From contig NZ_JADQDD010000012.1 of the NCBI RefSeq assembly GCF_019263595.1, positions 1 through 47,571 of the forward strand: 47,571 nt of DNA, written 5' to 3'. This DNA is from Pseudonocardia sp. KRD291 (lineage in GTDB: Bacteria; Actinomycetota; Actinomycetes; Mycobacteriales; Pseudonocardiaceae). Every line of letters begins with the position of its first letter. Within the stretch, counting starts at the first letter, position 1. Under the pieces are notes generated by a model. The model ran no database searches. It had not been told where the DNA came from and was given only the letters and a program-made list of their open reading frames with translations. The position numbers and the translations under genes are program-made. Below are positions 11,164-22,219 of this stretch, one piece after another.

Positions 11164-13214
11164 CGTCGCCCCTCCGAACCGATGGCGTCCTGCGTCCCGT
11201 CCGCGGCCGGGGCCGCCTGCTCGTCGCCCCGCAGCGCGGCCTGCACCGCCTCCGCGGTCCGGCGGCCGAACCCCGGCACCGCGCTGATCTCCTCCACCCC
11301 GGCGTCGCGCAGCTTGCGCACCGACCCGAAGTGCTTGAGCAACGCCTGCTTGCGGGCCGGGCCGAGCCCCGGCACGCCGTCCAGCGCGGAGACCGTCATG
11401 CCCTTGGAACGACGCTGGCGGTGGTAGGTGATGGCGAACCGGTGCGCCTCGTCGCGCACCCGCTGCAGGAGGTAGAGCCCCTCGCTCGTGCGGGAGAGGA
11501 TGACCGGGTCCTCGTCGTCGGGCAACCACACCTCCTCCAGCCGCTTCGCCAGCCCGCAGACCGCGACGTCGGTGATCCCCAGCTCGGCGAGCACCGCCGC
11601 GGCCGCGTCGACCTGCGGTTTCCCGCCGTCGACGACGAGCAGGTTCGGCGCGTAGGCGAACTTGCGCGGCCGGCCGGTCTCGGGGTCGATGCCGGTGCGC
11701 ACCGTCGGCTCCGCGTCGGCCTCGGCGGACTGTGCGACGGCGTCGGAGGACTCGGTGTCCGCCGGCCCTGCGTTACCGGCGTCCGCTGCGGTCTCGGCGA
11801 GGTACCGGCGGAAGCGGCGCCGCACGACCTCCGCGATCGAGGCCACGTCACCCCGTTCCGCCGCGTCCTTGATCTCGAAGCGGCGGTACTCGGACTTGCG
11901 CGCCAGCCCGTCCTCGAACACCACCAGGGATGCGACGACGTTCGTGCCCTGCACGTGGCTGATGTCCACGCACTCGATCCGCAACGGGGCGGTGTCGAGC
12001 TCGAGACCCTCCTGGATCTCCTGCAGCGCCGCCGACCGTGCGGTCAGGTCGCCTGCGCGACGCAGCTTGTGCTGCTGGAATGCCTCCTTGGCGTTGCGCG
12101 CGACGGTCTCGGCCAGCGCCCGCTTGTCCCCGCGCTGCGGGATCCGCAGCGCGACCCGGGACCCGCGCAGGCCGGAGAGCCAGTCGGTCAGCGAGCCGAC
12201 CTCGGCCGGCAGCTCGGGGACCAGGATCTCCTTGGGCACCGGCTGGGTCGCGTCGTCGGCGGACCCGGCCAGGGCGGCCTGCTCGCCGTAGAACTGGATG
12301 ACGAACCGCTCCACGAGCTGGGCGGTGTCGGTCGGCTCGACCTTGTCGATCACCCATCCGCGCTGGCCGCGGACCCGGCCGCCGCGCACGTGGAAGACCT
12401 GGACGGCGGCCTCGAGCTCGTCCTGCGCGAACGCGACGACGTCGGCGTCGGTGCCGTCCCCGAGCACCACCTGCTGGCGCTCCATGGCCCGGCGAAGGGC
12501 GCCGAGGTCGTCGCGCAGTCGGGCGGCGCGCTCGAACTCCAGGTTGTCCGACGCCTCGGCCATCTGCCGCTCGAACTCGCGGACCATCCGGTCGGTGCGC
12601 CCGGAGAGGAAGTCGGAGAAGTCCTCGACGATCTCGCGGTGCCGCTGCGCGTCGACGTTGCCCACGCACGGGGCGGAGCACTTGTCGATGTAGCCGAGCA
12701 GGCAGGGACGCCCGATCTGGCCGTGCCGCTTGAACACCCCCGCGCTGCAGGTCCGCGCCGGGAACACGCGCAGCAGCAGGTCCAGGGTCTCGCGGATGGC
12801 CCAGGCGTGGGCGTAGGGGCCGAAGTAGCGGACGCCCTTGCGGCGCGGGCCGCGGTAGACGTGCAGGCGCGGGTACTGCTCGTTCATCGTCACCGCGAGC
12901 ACCGGGTAGGTCTTGTCGTCGCGGTAGCGGACGTTGAACCGCGGGTCGTACTCCTTGATCCAGTTGTACTCGAGCTGCAGCGCCTCGACCTCGGTGCCGA
13001 CGACGGTCCACTCGACCTGCGACGCCGTGGTCACCATCTGGCGGGTGCGGGGGTGCAGGCCGGACAGGTCCGCGAAGTAGGAGTTCAGCCGTTGCCGCAG
13101 GCTCTTGGCCTTGCCCACGTAGATGACCCGGCCCCGCGGGTCGGAGAATCGGTAGACCCCCGGCGACTCCGGGATCGTCCCGGTCGCCGGTCGGTACGTG
13201 CTGGGGTCGGGCAT
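11160..13214 (-). CDS. uvrC: Excinuclease ABC subunit C
   Basis: A 684-residue nucleotide-excision-repair nuclease. In order: GIY-YIG domain ([21 protein letters not shown], residues about 18-40), Cys-rich segment ([27 protein letters not shown]), UVR motif ([20 protein letters not shown]), RNase H-like C-nuclease domain ([25 protein letters not shown]) and tandem helix-hairpin-helix ([20 protein letters not shown]). A linker of about 40 acidic and Ala/Ser-rich residues interrupts the C-terminal nuclease half. ATG at 13214 follows CTGGAG. It is the first gene of the uvrC-rapZ-yvcK-whiA operon. Confidence 0.96.
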   Translation of the reverse strand: MPDPSTYRPATGTIPESPGVYRFSDPRGRVIYVGKAKSLRQRLNSYFADLSGLHPRTRQMVTTASQVEWTVVGTEVEALQLEYNWIKEYDPRFNVRYRDDKTYPVLAVTMNEQYPRLHVYRGPRRKGVRYFGPYAHAWAIRETLDLLLRVFPARTCSAGVFKRHGQIGRPCLLGYIDKCSAPCVGNVDAQRHREIVEDFSDFLSGRTDRMVREFERQMAEASDNLEFERAARLRDDLGALRRAMERQQVVLGDGTDADVVAFAQDELEAAVQVFHVRGGRVRGQRGWVIDKVEPTDTAQLVERFVIQFYGEQAALAGSADDATQPVPKEILVPELPAEVGSLTDWLSGLRGSRVALRIPQRGDKRALAETVARNAKEAFQQHKLRRAGDLTARSAALQEIQEGLELDTAPLRIECVDISHVQGTNVVASLVVFEDGLARKSEYRRFEIKDAAERGDVASIAEVVRRRFRRYLAETAADAGNAGPADTESSDAVAQSAEADAEPTVRTGIDPETGRPRKFAYAPNLLVVDGGKPQVDAAAAVLAELGITDVAVCGLAKRLEEVWLPDDEDPVILSRTSEGLYLLQRVRDEAHRFAITYHRQRRSKGMTVSALDGVPGLGPARKQALLKHFGSVRKLRDAGVEEISAVPGFGRRTAEAVQAALRGDEQAAPAADGTQDAIGSEGRR

Positions 13215-13335
13215 GGTGCGCTCCAGGGTAGTTCGGCGTGTCCCGGGCGTGTCCGCACCCGCCCCACCGACCGGCGGGCGGGCGGGGTGTAGAGAGGAAC
13301 GGCCGGAAATGTCGGTGGCCCGGGGTACACAGTCT

Positions 13336-13351
13336 CCGAACAGTAGTTCGA
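13336..13351. promoter_or_regulatory. SOS (LexA) box-like palindrome
   Basis: CCGAACAGTAGTTCGA matches the actinobacterial LexA box TCGAAC-N4-GTTCGA at all defined positions but the first (C for T). It lies directly before the ribosome binding site of the DUF2786 gene, in the uvrC-DUF2786 divergent region. Confidence 0.6.
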
Positions 13352-13364
13352 AGGAGGACCTGCG

Positions 13365-14165
13365 ATGACGACCGACACCGATGCCGGCCCCACGTCCCCG
13401 CCCGGCGACCCGGGCGTCCCGGCCGCGCGCCTGGACCGGGTGCGCAAGCTCCTGGCCAAGGCCGAGCGGGCCGGCACCCCGGACGAGGCCGAGATCTACA
13501 CCGCGAAGGCCGTCGAGCTGATGGCCCGGCACGGCATCGACGACGCCGTGCTCGCCGCCGCGGACCCGCTGCGCACCGCGGACCGGATCGGCTCGGTCCG
13601 GATCGAGATCGACGACCCGTACAGCGCCGGGAAGGCCCGGCTGCTGGGCTGGACCGCGTCGGCGCTGCGCTGCCGCTGGGTGATGCACGACGCGCGGGGC
13701 GGGCGGGTGCCCGCGGTCACCGTGTTCGGGTTCGACTCGGACCGGGAGCGGGCCGAGCTGCTCTACACCTCGCTGTTGCTGCAGGCCGCCCGTCCGCTCG
13801 CCGAGCTGCGCCCGCCCCGTGCGGACGAGTCGGTGTCGGCCTACCGGCGGTCCTGGCTCTACGGCTTCGCGGCCCGGATCCACGAGCGGCTGCGCGAGGC
13901 CGAGGGCCGTGCGGTGCGGGAGCGCGACGACGCGGTGGCCGGCTCCCGGGCGGGGAGCTCGACCGCGCTGGTCCTGGCCGACCGCACCGACGAGGTGGAC
14001 CGTGCCTACGCCGAGGAGTTCCCGTCGTTGCGGCGGGCGCGGCGTCCCGCGGTGTCCGGGTCCGGGTACCGCCACGGCGCGGACGCCGCGGACCGGGCCG
14101 ACCTGGGCGGCGGCCCGGAGCTGGGCGGCCCCGGCCGTGGCCGTGTGCTGCCCCCGGCGCGCTGA
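13365..14165 (+). CDS. DUF2786 domain protein
   Basis: A 266-residue protein. The N-terminal DUF2786 helix pair reads [37 protein letters not shown] (residues about 23-58, quoted here in part: key residues are the Lys-Leu-Leu-Ala-Lys-Ala-Glu and Glu-Ala-Glu runs). A middle alpha/beta region follows with [14 protein letters not shown] and [21 protein letters not shown]. The tail is rich in Gly, Ala and Asp. GGAGG lies at good spacing before the ATG. The upstream SOS-like box and divergence from uvrC suggest a DNA-damage link, but the molecular function of DUF2786 is not known to me. Confidence 0.8.
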   Translation: MTTDTDAGPTSPPGDPGVPAARLDRVRKLLAKAERAGTPDEAEIYTAKAVELMARHGIDDAVLAAADPLRTADRIGSVRIEIDDPYSAGKARLLGWTASALRCRWVMHDARGGRVPAVTVFGFDSDRERAELLYTSLLLQAARPLAELRPPRADESVSAYRRSWLYGFAARIHERLREAEGRAVRERDDAVAGSRAGSSTALVLADRTDEVDRAYAEEFPSLRRARRPAVSGSGYRHGADAADRADLGGGPELGGPGRGRVLPPAR

Positions 14166-14187
14166 GACGCCCCCGGGGCGTTCCCGG

Positions 14188-16583
<2,396 letters not shown>

Positions 16584-17123
16584 ATGGGCACACACCAGGC
16601 CGATGACACAGCCAGTAGCCGATCATCGGTACCGACGGACGGTCCAGATCCCGCCCTCGCGGCAGTAGATGCCCCAGATCCTGCTCAGGACAACACGCTG
16701 CAGCACGACATCGCCGACGGGCTGGCGGACATCGCGGCCGACGCTGTCGCCGGTGACGCCGCAGCGTTGTTCAAAGCTCTCGCCGACCCACGACGGCTTC
16801 AGCTGGTCGCCCTGGCCCAGCAGGCCCCACAGGCCGAGGTCTGCTTCTGCGACCTCATCGACGTCTTCCCGCTCCCCCAGTCGTCGCTGAGCCATCACCT
16901 GCGTGTGCTCGTCGACGCGGGCGTCTTCGAACGCGAGCGACGGGGCACCTGGAGCTGGTACCGCTTGCGCGACGAGGCGGTCGCCCAGCTCACCGACGCG
17001 CTACGACTCGACGGCCTCCTGCACCAGTTGCTCCGTCGCGAGCACGCCGACAACCCCAAGCTCATCAGCGCAACAGACGCGCCGGCCTCACAGTGCGGCG
17101 CCATCCCGCCGGCCGGCGACTGA
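16584..17123 (+). CDS. ArsR/SmtB-family metalloregulator
   Basis: A 179-residue winged-helix repressor. The first 55 residues are an acidic, low-complexity extension. The core LFKALADPRRLQLVALA leads into EVCFCDLIDVF, the counterpart of the ELCVCDL metal site (Cys87 and Cys89), then the recognition helix SSLSHHLRVLVDAGV and wing ERRGTWSWYRL. This site type senses As(III) or Sb(III) in classic ArsR proteins. ATG at 16584 is preferred; a GTG one codon earlier is possible. The longer upstream frame is noncoding. No arsB, acr3 or arsC follows, so its target is unclear. Confidence 0.85.
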   Translation: MGTHQADDTASSRSSVPTDGPDPALAAVDAPDPAQDNTLQHDIADGLADIAADAVAGDAAALFKALADPRRLQLVALAQQAPQAEVCFCDLIDVFPLPQSSLSHHLRVLVDAGVFERERRGTWSWYRLRDEAVAQLTDALRLDGLLHQLLRREHADNPKLISATDAPASQCGAIPPAGD

Positions 17124-17279
17124 CAGTCACCTGAGGTTCCAAGCCACCTGCCAAACGCGCACCCCGGCAGCACCCGCACCGCGACTCCACGGGGCACGCT
17201 GTCGGGCCCGACGCCGCCGGGGTCCGGATCCAGCCGCCGTTGACGGGGTTCCCGTCCCGCGGAGTCGCAGTGCCGGTGC

Positions 17280-17429
17280 TCAGCCGCCGACCTTGTCCAT
17301 TGTGTGGCCGGAGCAGCAGGTGGGGTTCTGCTGGCCCGGGCATCCCTCGGCGGCGCTCCGGGTGACCGTCACCTCGCAACCGCAACTCTGGTCCGGGCAG
17401 CGGTACACCTCGCCCTCACGCAGCGCCAT
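17280..17429 (-). CDS. Small Cys-rich protein, probable metal binder
   Basis: A 49-residue protein with a YRCPDQSCGCEVTVT opening and a later GCPGQQNPTCCSGHTM segment: six cysteines and one histidine in patterns C-x4-C-x-C and C-x7-CC-x2-H. It resembles small rubredoxin-like or desulforedoxin-like knuckles or a metallothionein. GAGGGAG lies before the ATG. It diverges from merR across a MerR-type operator, so it is probably metal induced. I know no named function for it. Confidence 0.6.
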   Translation of the reverse strand: MALREGEVYRCPDQSCGCEVTVTRSAAEGCPGQQNPTCCSGHTMDKVGG

Positions 17430-17460
17430 GACGCTCACACTCCCTCTTCGGTGATTTCCA

Positions 17461-17479
17461 GTGCCGGTCTCTCCGGCAC
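17461..17479 (-). promoter_or_regulatory. Leader hairpin before the Cys-rich gene
   Basis: GTGCCGG and CCGGCAC form a perfect 7-bp stem with a 5-nt loop. It lies between the predicted promoter and the start of the small Cys-rich gene, within its predicted leader. Confidence 0.4.
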
Positions 17480-17483
17480 GGCG

Positions 17484-17515
17484 ACGCTAGAACCCGGCCC
17501 CGGGGGCCGGGTCAA
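17484..17515 (-). promoter_or_regulatory. MerR-type promoter/operator
   Basis: On the minus strand TTGACC and TAGCGT are separated by 20 bp, the overlong spacer typical of MerR-controlled promoters. The spacer holds the perfect 21-bp palindrome ACCCGGCCCC-C-GGGGCCGGGT. It reads toward the Cys-rich gene and lies about 50 bp before merR. Confidence 0.65.
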
Positions 17516-17565
17516 CAATGGCGAGCAACGCATAGATCACAGACACGATCGGAAGGGGCGACGAG

Positions 17566-18072
17566 ATGGCCGAGGACGCGATCTGGACGATGGGGCAGGC
17601 GGGGCGGGCAGCCGGAGTGACGCGCAAGGCGATCCGGGTCTACGAGCAGCGCGGGTTGCTCTCGCCGACGGGCCGAACCGCGGCCGGGTACCGGATGTTC
17701 AGCGACGGTGACGTCGACACCCTGCGCTTCATCCGCCGCGCCCGGACGTTGGGCCTGGGCCTCGACGACGTCGGCGAGGTACTCGACGAGCACCGAGGCG
17801 GCGGATCACCCTGCTCCTCGGTACGCGTCCGCCTCGACCAACGCATCACCGAGATCGACCAAGCGATGGCCGAACTCAGTCAGCTACGGGTCTCCCTGGT
17901 CGAGGCAACGACGCGCTGCCAGCCCGCAGGCGTCGAGGAGAAGATCTGTCCGATCATCGAGGCAGAACCCACGGAGCCCGCCGTACCCGACGACGTTCCC
18001 GGTGAGCACCCTCGCACCCGCCATGACCTCTCACCCGTCAAGACTGACGGGGTGAGCGGAGACTCCGTGTAG
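17566..18072 (+). CDS. MerR-family metal-responsive regulator
   Basis: A 168-residue regulator. The N-terminal winged helix reads MGQAGRAAGVTRKAIRVYEQRGLL with GYRMFSDGDVDTLRFI. A long dimerisation helix follows. Cysteines at 83, 118 and 128 match the three metal ligands of MerR (82, 117, 126), with one extra residue between the last two. Cys at the first position marks divalent-metal sensors (Hg, Zn, Cd, Pb) rather than copper types, which have Ser there. GGAAGGGG precedes the ATG. The tail past 140 is variable, and its last 35 bp overlap the 3' end of the convergent MFS gene. Confidence 0.85.
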   Translation: MAEDAIWTMGQAGRAAGVTRKAIRVYEQRGLLSPTGRTAAGYRMFSDGDVDTLRFIRRARTLGLGLDDVGEVLDEHRGGGSPCSSVRVRLDQRITEIDQAMAELSQLRVSLVEATTRCQPAGVEEKICPIIEAEPTEPAVPDDVPGEHPRTRHDLSPVKTDGVSGDSV

Positions 18073-19324
18073 GCACGGACCCGACAGCGAAGGCGGTCGC
18101 CACCACGGCTGCGCCGGCGAGCAGCATGAACACCGGCGGGTAGCCGCCGAGCAGTTCGGCGAGCGCGCTGCCGGCCCAGGGCGAGACGGCGACGGCGAGC
18201 ATCGACGGTGCGGAGATCAGCCCGTTGAGCCGGCCGTAGAAGCGTGGGTGCCAGCGGTCGGACAAGGCGGTGGCCTGCAGCAGGGTGAATACCCCGCGGG
18301 CCGCGCCGGCGAGCATCGCGGCGACGATGAGTCCCCACGGTGGGCCGGAGAGGACGGCGAGCAGGACAGTGGTCGCGGCGAGCGTGCCGAGGATCAGCAC
18401 CGCCCGTCCGCGTGCCCCGGAGCGGCGGGTGAGCCGGGTGTAGCCGAGCCGGCCCAGGACCTGCCCGACTCCACCGAGCCCGAGCGCCCAGGCGGCCAGG
18501 TCGGTGGTGAGGCCGCGCTCCATGAGCAGCGGGACCTGGTTGACGGTGACCGCGAACGCGGTGAACGCGCCCAGGAACAATGCGGCGCCGAGCAGAAGGA
18601 ACGCGCGGCTGCGCACGATCCGGGAGGGGTCATCGTCGGCGCCGTCTGCGATCCCGTCGGCGTTGTCGGTGGCGGGCTCGACCGGGTCCGGCCACGGGCC
18701 GCGGAGCCCGAACAGGTGGGCGGGGATGGTGATCGCGGCCAGGACCACGGCGAGCACCAGGTAGGTGCCCCGCCAGCCGAACGGGCCCAGCAGTGCCGCG
18801 GTCAACGGGGCGAACACGGTGCTGGCCAGCCCGGCCACCAGCGTCAGACCGGTCAGGGCGCGCACCCGGTCGCGGCCCCACCAGCGGGTCAGCGCGGCGA
18901 AGGCCGGCGGGTAGAACGTCGCAGCCTGGGCCACTCCGGCCAGCAGCCACGCGGCGACGAACCACGGCAGGGACCCGGCGGCGGCGATCGCCACGGTCGC
19001 GGGCACCGCGATCACCGAACCGGCGGTCATCACCCACCGGGGGCCGTGCCGGTCGAGCAGGCGACCGACCGGAATCCCGACCAGCGCCGATACCACCAGC
19101 CCGCCGGAGAACGCGGCAGTGATCGTGCTCAACGACCAGCCGGTGTCGGCCGCGATCGACGGAGCCAGCACGGGGAAGGCGTAGTAGAGCACGCCCCAGC
19201 TGGTGATCTCGGTGACGCACAGGACCACCAGCACCCGCCACAGGCCGCGCTGCGACAGACCACCGGGCGGCAACGGTGAGCCGGAGCCCACCGTTGCCGC
19301 CGTGTCGCGGTTCTCGGCCGCCAC
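18038..19324 (-). CDS. MFS transporter, probable exporter
   Basis: A 428-residue major facilitator with about twelve hydrophobic helices in two halves split by an acidic loop near residues 210-235 (ending DGADDDPSR). The loop 2-3 motif appears as GRLLDRHGPRW. GTG at 19324, 7 bp past the stop of the upstream flavoprotein gene, is the nearest good start, though the ribosome binding site is weak. Close linkage to an ArsO-like flavoprotein and an ArsR-ArsN fusion suggests export of arsenicals; the substrate is not shown by the sequence. Confidence 0.75.
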   Translation of the reverse strand: MAAENRDTAATVGSGSPLPPGGLSQRGLWRVLVVLCVTEITSWGVLYYAFPVLAPSIAADTGWSLSTITAAFSGGLVVSALVGIPVGRLLDRHGPRWVMTAGSVIAVPATVAIAAAGSLPWFVAAWLLAGVAQAATFYPPAFAALTRWWGRDRVRALTGLTLVAGLASTVFAPLTAALLGPFGWRGTYLVLAVVLAAITIPAHLFGLRGPWPDPVEPATDNADGIADGADDDPSRIVRSRAFLLLGAALFLGAFTAFAVTVNQVPLLMERGLTTDLAAWALGLGGVGQVLGRLGYTRLTRRSGARGRAVLILGTLAATTVLLAVLSGPPWGLIVAAMLAGAARGVFTLLQATALSDRWHPRFYGRLNGLISAPSMLAVAVSPWAGSALAELLGGYPPVFMLLAGAAVVATAFAVGSVPTRSLRSPRQS

Positions 19325-19331
19325 GTCGGGC

Positions 19332-20684
19332 TCAGGCCCCCGCGGCCGGTGCGCCCGCCGTCGCCGGTTCGCTCGGGGTCGCGCAGCAGCCGCTGCCCGC
19401 CTCGGTCTCGGCCGCGGAGGTGTCCTCGTCGAACAGCCCGGCCCCGCCGCAGACGCCGGTCTCGTTGAGCACCAGCTCGACCCGGGCCGCGGCCTCGTGG
19501 TCGCCTGCCAGTTCCGCGGCGATCGAGCGGACCTGCTCATAGCCGGTGCGGGCCAGGAAGGTGGGAGCGCGCCCGTAGCTCTTCATCCCGGCCAGGTAGA
19601 CACCCGGTTCGGGCTGGGCCAGCTCCGCGGCCCCGTGCGGGTAGACGGTGCCGCATGAGTGCACGTTGGGGTCGATCAGCGGCGCCAGCCGGGTCGGAGC
19701 CTGCAGCGTCGGGTCCAGGTCCAGGCGCACCTCCGACAGCCAGTCCAGCTCGGGGCGGAACCCGGTCAGCACCACGACCTCCTCGACTCCCTCGACCCGC
19801 TGCCCGTCATCGGACACCAGCGTCCATGCCGTGCCACCGGCCTCGGAGTCGACCCGCTCGGTGCGGAACCCGAACACCGGAGTCACCAGCCCGGCCGCCA
19901 CCGCCTGTTCCGCGCGCTGCCCCAGCGCGCCCCGCGCCGGGAGCTGGTCGGCGTCCCCGCCGCCGAACACCTGCCCGAACCCACCCCGGCGCAGCAACCA
20001 CGACACCCGCGTGCCGGGCTCATCACGCACCAGGTCGGCGAACGAGGCCAGCGCGGTCAGCGCCGAGTGCCCGGACCCGGCGACGGCGACGTGTCGGCCG
20101 GCGTAGCGGGATCGCTCGGCCGGGTCGGTCAGGTCCGGCACCCCGGCGCGGACCCGCTGCCCCGCGGCGCGCTCACCGATCGCCGGCAGTCCGTCGCCAC
20201 CGAGGGGGTTCGCCGAGGTCCATGTCCCGGACGCGTCGATCACCGCTCGGGCGGCGAGTCGTTCCTCCCCGGCACCGGTGTCGATGTGCACGACCAACGG
20301 CTCGGACCCGCGTCCGGCGTCGACGACCCGGTCCCGCCCCCGGCGCGCCACGCCGACCACCCGCGCTCCGGTACGGACACGCTCGCCCAGCACGTCGCCC
20401 AGCGGAGCCAGATAGCCGGCGACCCACTCGGCGCCCGTCGGGTACGCGCCCAGGTCCGGGGCGCCCCAGCCGGTGGGCTCGAGCAGTCGCTGCGCGGCCG
20501 GGTCGATCACCCACTCCCACGGGGAGAACAGCCGCACGTGGCCCCACTGCCGGACCGAGGACCCGGCCGAGTCACCGGCCTCGAGCACCAGCGGCTCCAG
20601 CCCGCGAGCGAGCAGCTCCGCCGCCGCGGCCAGCCCCACCGGACCGGCGCCGATCACCACGACCGGCAACTCGCGTTCCACCAT
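19332..20684 (-). CDS. ArsO-like flavin-binding monooxygenase/oxidoreductase
   Basis: A 450-residue flavoprotein. The FAD-binding Rossmann loop VVVIGAGPVGLAAAAELL is at the N-terminus, and a second dinucleotide loop VAVAGSGHSALTAL near the middle suggests NAD(P)H binding. The last 50 residues hold GVCGGAG and GSGCCATP, cysteines that could bind As(III). Flavin monooxygenases called ArsO occur in Streptomyces ars clusters; this looks related. Two starts compete: ATG at 20684, with GGAGG just before it, and ATG at 20696, which lies inside an operator copy. I favour 20684. It probably shares an operon with the MFS gene 7 bp downstream. Confidence 0.7.
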   Translation of the reverse strand: MVERELPVVVIGAGPVGLAAAAELLARGLEPLVLEAGDSAGSSVRQWGHVRLFSPWEWVIDPAAQRLLEPTGWGAPDLGAYPTGAEWVAGYLAPLGDVLGERVRTGARVVGVARRGRDRVVDAGRGSEPLVVHIDTGAGEERLAARAVIDASGTWTSANPLGGDGLPAIGERAAGQRVRAGVPDLTDPAERSRYAGRHVAVAGSGHSALTALASFADLVRDEPGTRVSWLLRRGGFGQVFGGGDADQLPARGALGQRAEQAVAAGLVTPVFGFRTERVDSEAGGTAWTLVSDDGQRVEGVEEVVVLTGFRPELDWLSEVRLDLDPTLQAPTRLAPLIDPNVHSCGTVYPHGAAELAQPEPGVYLAGMKSYGRAPTFLARTGYEQVRSIAAELAGDHEAAARVELVLNETGVCGGAGLFDEDTSAAETEAGSGCCATPSEPATAGAPAAGA

Positions 20685-20694
20685 CTCCGCCTCC

Positions 20695-20771
20695 ATCGAC
20701 CCAGATCGATTAACGAGCCGGAATGTATCGACGCGCATCGATTGACGCAACCATCGATCCACGTCGATACT
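20695..20771. promoter_or_regulatory. Divergent ars promoter with three operator copies
   Basis: Three 16-bp sites share ATCGAC-N4-ATCGAT: 20695-20710 and 20727-20742 on the plus strand and 20753-20768 on the minus strand. The rightmost lies in the spacer of TTGACG (20742-20747) and GATACT (20766-20771), a plausible promoter with an 18-bp spacer. Its predicted start falls at about the ATG of the ArsR-ArsN gene, which has no ribosome binding site, so that transcript is probably leaderless. A minus-strand promoter TTGCGT-N17-TACATT serves the flavoprotein. Confidence 0.65.
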
Positions 20772-20778
20772 TGCTTCC

Positions 20779-21639
20779 ATGAGCGTGTCCCCGCTACCGA
20801 GCCTCACCGGGCCCGCCGACGACCAGGGCCAGCTCGACCCGGTCGACGCGGCCACCTACGCGGGCTGGTTCGCCTGCCTCGCCGAACCGGTCCGCGTCCG
20901 GCTCCTGCACGCCACCGCCACCGCCGCGGCACCGCTCTCGGTCGGACGCCTCGCCGAGCTGACAGGCATCAGCCAGGCCACCTGCTCGCACCACGTGCGC
21001 AGGCTCGCCGACACCGGCTTCCTCCTGCTACGCAAGGAGGGCACCACCACGCAGGTGTCGGTCAACCCCGCCTGCTGCACCGGCCTTCCGCACGCCGCCG
21101 ACGCCGTCATGGGCATGCTCGGGCCCCGCCCCTGCTGCCCCGACGACGTCCCGGACGACGTCACCGTGCGCGCCATGACCGGCGCCGACTGGGACGACGT
21201 CCTACGCATCTACGCCGAGGGCATCGCCACCGGGCACGCCACCTTCGAGACCTACGTCCCCGACCGCGCCGACCTCGACGCCGGATGGCTGCCCGAGCAC
21301 CGCTGGGTCGCCGAACTCGACGGCCAGGTGGTCGGTTGGACCGCCGCGCGCGCCACCTCGACCCGGCCCGTCTACCGCGGCGTCGCCGAGACCTCGATCT
21401 ATGTCGCCGACGGTCACCGCGGCCGTGGCATCGGACGCGCCCTGATTCGTCAACAGGTTTGCGCCGCCGACGACGCCGGCCTCTGGACCCTCCAGACCTC
21501 GATCTTCCCCGAGAACCGGGCCAGCATCGCCCTGCACCACGCCGCCGGCTACCGCACCCTCGGCGTCCGCGAACGCATCGGCCAGCACCACGGCGTCTGG
21601 CGCGACACCGTCTTCCTCGAACGCAGACGCCCGGATTGA
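20779..21639 (+). CDS. ArsR regulator fused to an ArsN/PAT-like GNAT acetyltransferase
   Basis: A 286-residue two-domain protein. Residues 25-100 are an ArsR winged helix (WFACLAEPVRVRLL, then TGISQATCSHHVRRLADTGF) with Cys33, Cys69, Cys99-100 and Cys119-120 as possible metalloid ligands. Residues 128-283 are a phosphinothricin-acetyltransferase-like GNAT: VRAMTGADWDDVLRIYAEGI, ATFETYVPD, the acetyl-CoA loop GHRGRGIGRALI, and FPENRASIALHHAAGYR. ArsN1 enzymes of this kind N-acetylate arsinothricin or phosphinothricin. The gene likely senses an arsenical, represses the divergent operon, and detoxifies the compound. The last point is inference. Confidence 0.85.
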   Translation: MSVSPLPSLTGPADDQGQLDPVDAATYAGWFACLAEPVRVRLLHATATAAAPLSVGRLAELTGISQATCSHHVRRLADTGFLLLRKEGTTTQVSVNPACCTGLPHAADAVMGMLGPRPCCPDDVPDDVTVRAMTGADWDDVLRIYAEGIATGHATFETYVPDRADLDAGWLPEHRWVAELDGQVVGWTAARATSTRPVYRGVAETSIYVADGHRGRGIGRALIRQQVCAADDAGLWTLQTSIFPENRASIALHHAAGYRTLGVRERIGQHHGVWRDTVFLERRRPD

Positions 21640-21783
21640 GCATCGAGACGGCGACCGAGGGGACAACCGCGCCGGATCCTGGGGGCCGCTCGGCCAGCCC
21701 TCCGCGGCGCCAATGGGGCCTGACCGGGCGACGGCGCCGTGTCGACCAGCACCAACTCCTACCCACCCGCTGCAGCCAGCCCA

Positions 21784-22131
21784 TCAGCACGATCGTGGGC
21801 AGGAGGGGGCGGGCGGCGCGGTCGTCGAGTGCCTTGATCGAGCGTTGACAGATCGCCCGACGAATACCGCAGGGGTCGAATACATACCGTCCGCCAGCAG
21901 CACGAGCAGAGTTGCAGCCGAGGGACCTTGCAGTTCTATGACCTGCGAAGATCGTGGGTTCACCCAGTTGAGTCGTGCCTGCGCCGCCGGATAGCCATCG
22001 ACCTGCCCTGATGACACAGGGGGAGCTCGACGTCCTCCTGGCCGCGGTATCGGCACTGCGGCGCGAAGGGCGCTGATCGCGTCGGCGACGATCCTGCGCG
22101 GGCCGACCGGCAGGTAGATGGTGTCGACCAT
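21784..22131 (-). CDS. Hypothetical protein, weakly supported
   Basis: A possible 115-residue protein on the minus strand starting VDTIYLPVGPRRIVADAI. Codon third positions are less GC-rich than in neighbours and there is no clear ribosome binding site at the ATG. It fills the 580-bp gap between the ArsR-ArsN fusion and the HNH gene, where I see nothing else. It could be a decayed gene. Confidence 0.25.
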   Translation of the reverse strand: MVDTIYLPVGPRRIVADAISALRAAVPIPRPGGRRAPPVSSGQVDGYPAAQARLNWVNPRSSQVIELQGPSAATLLVLLADGMYSTPAVFVGRSVNARSRHSTTAPPAPSCPRSC

Positions 22132-22219
22132 CAGTGAAGCGCGCCGCTACTAGGGCAGGGACTTCGCTCACGCCAGCGAGGTGAGCCGAACTGTCAGGGT
22201 CACGCGGCACACTGAGTTC

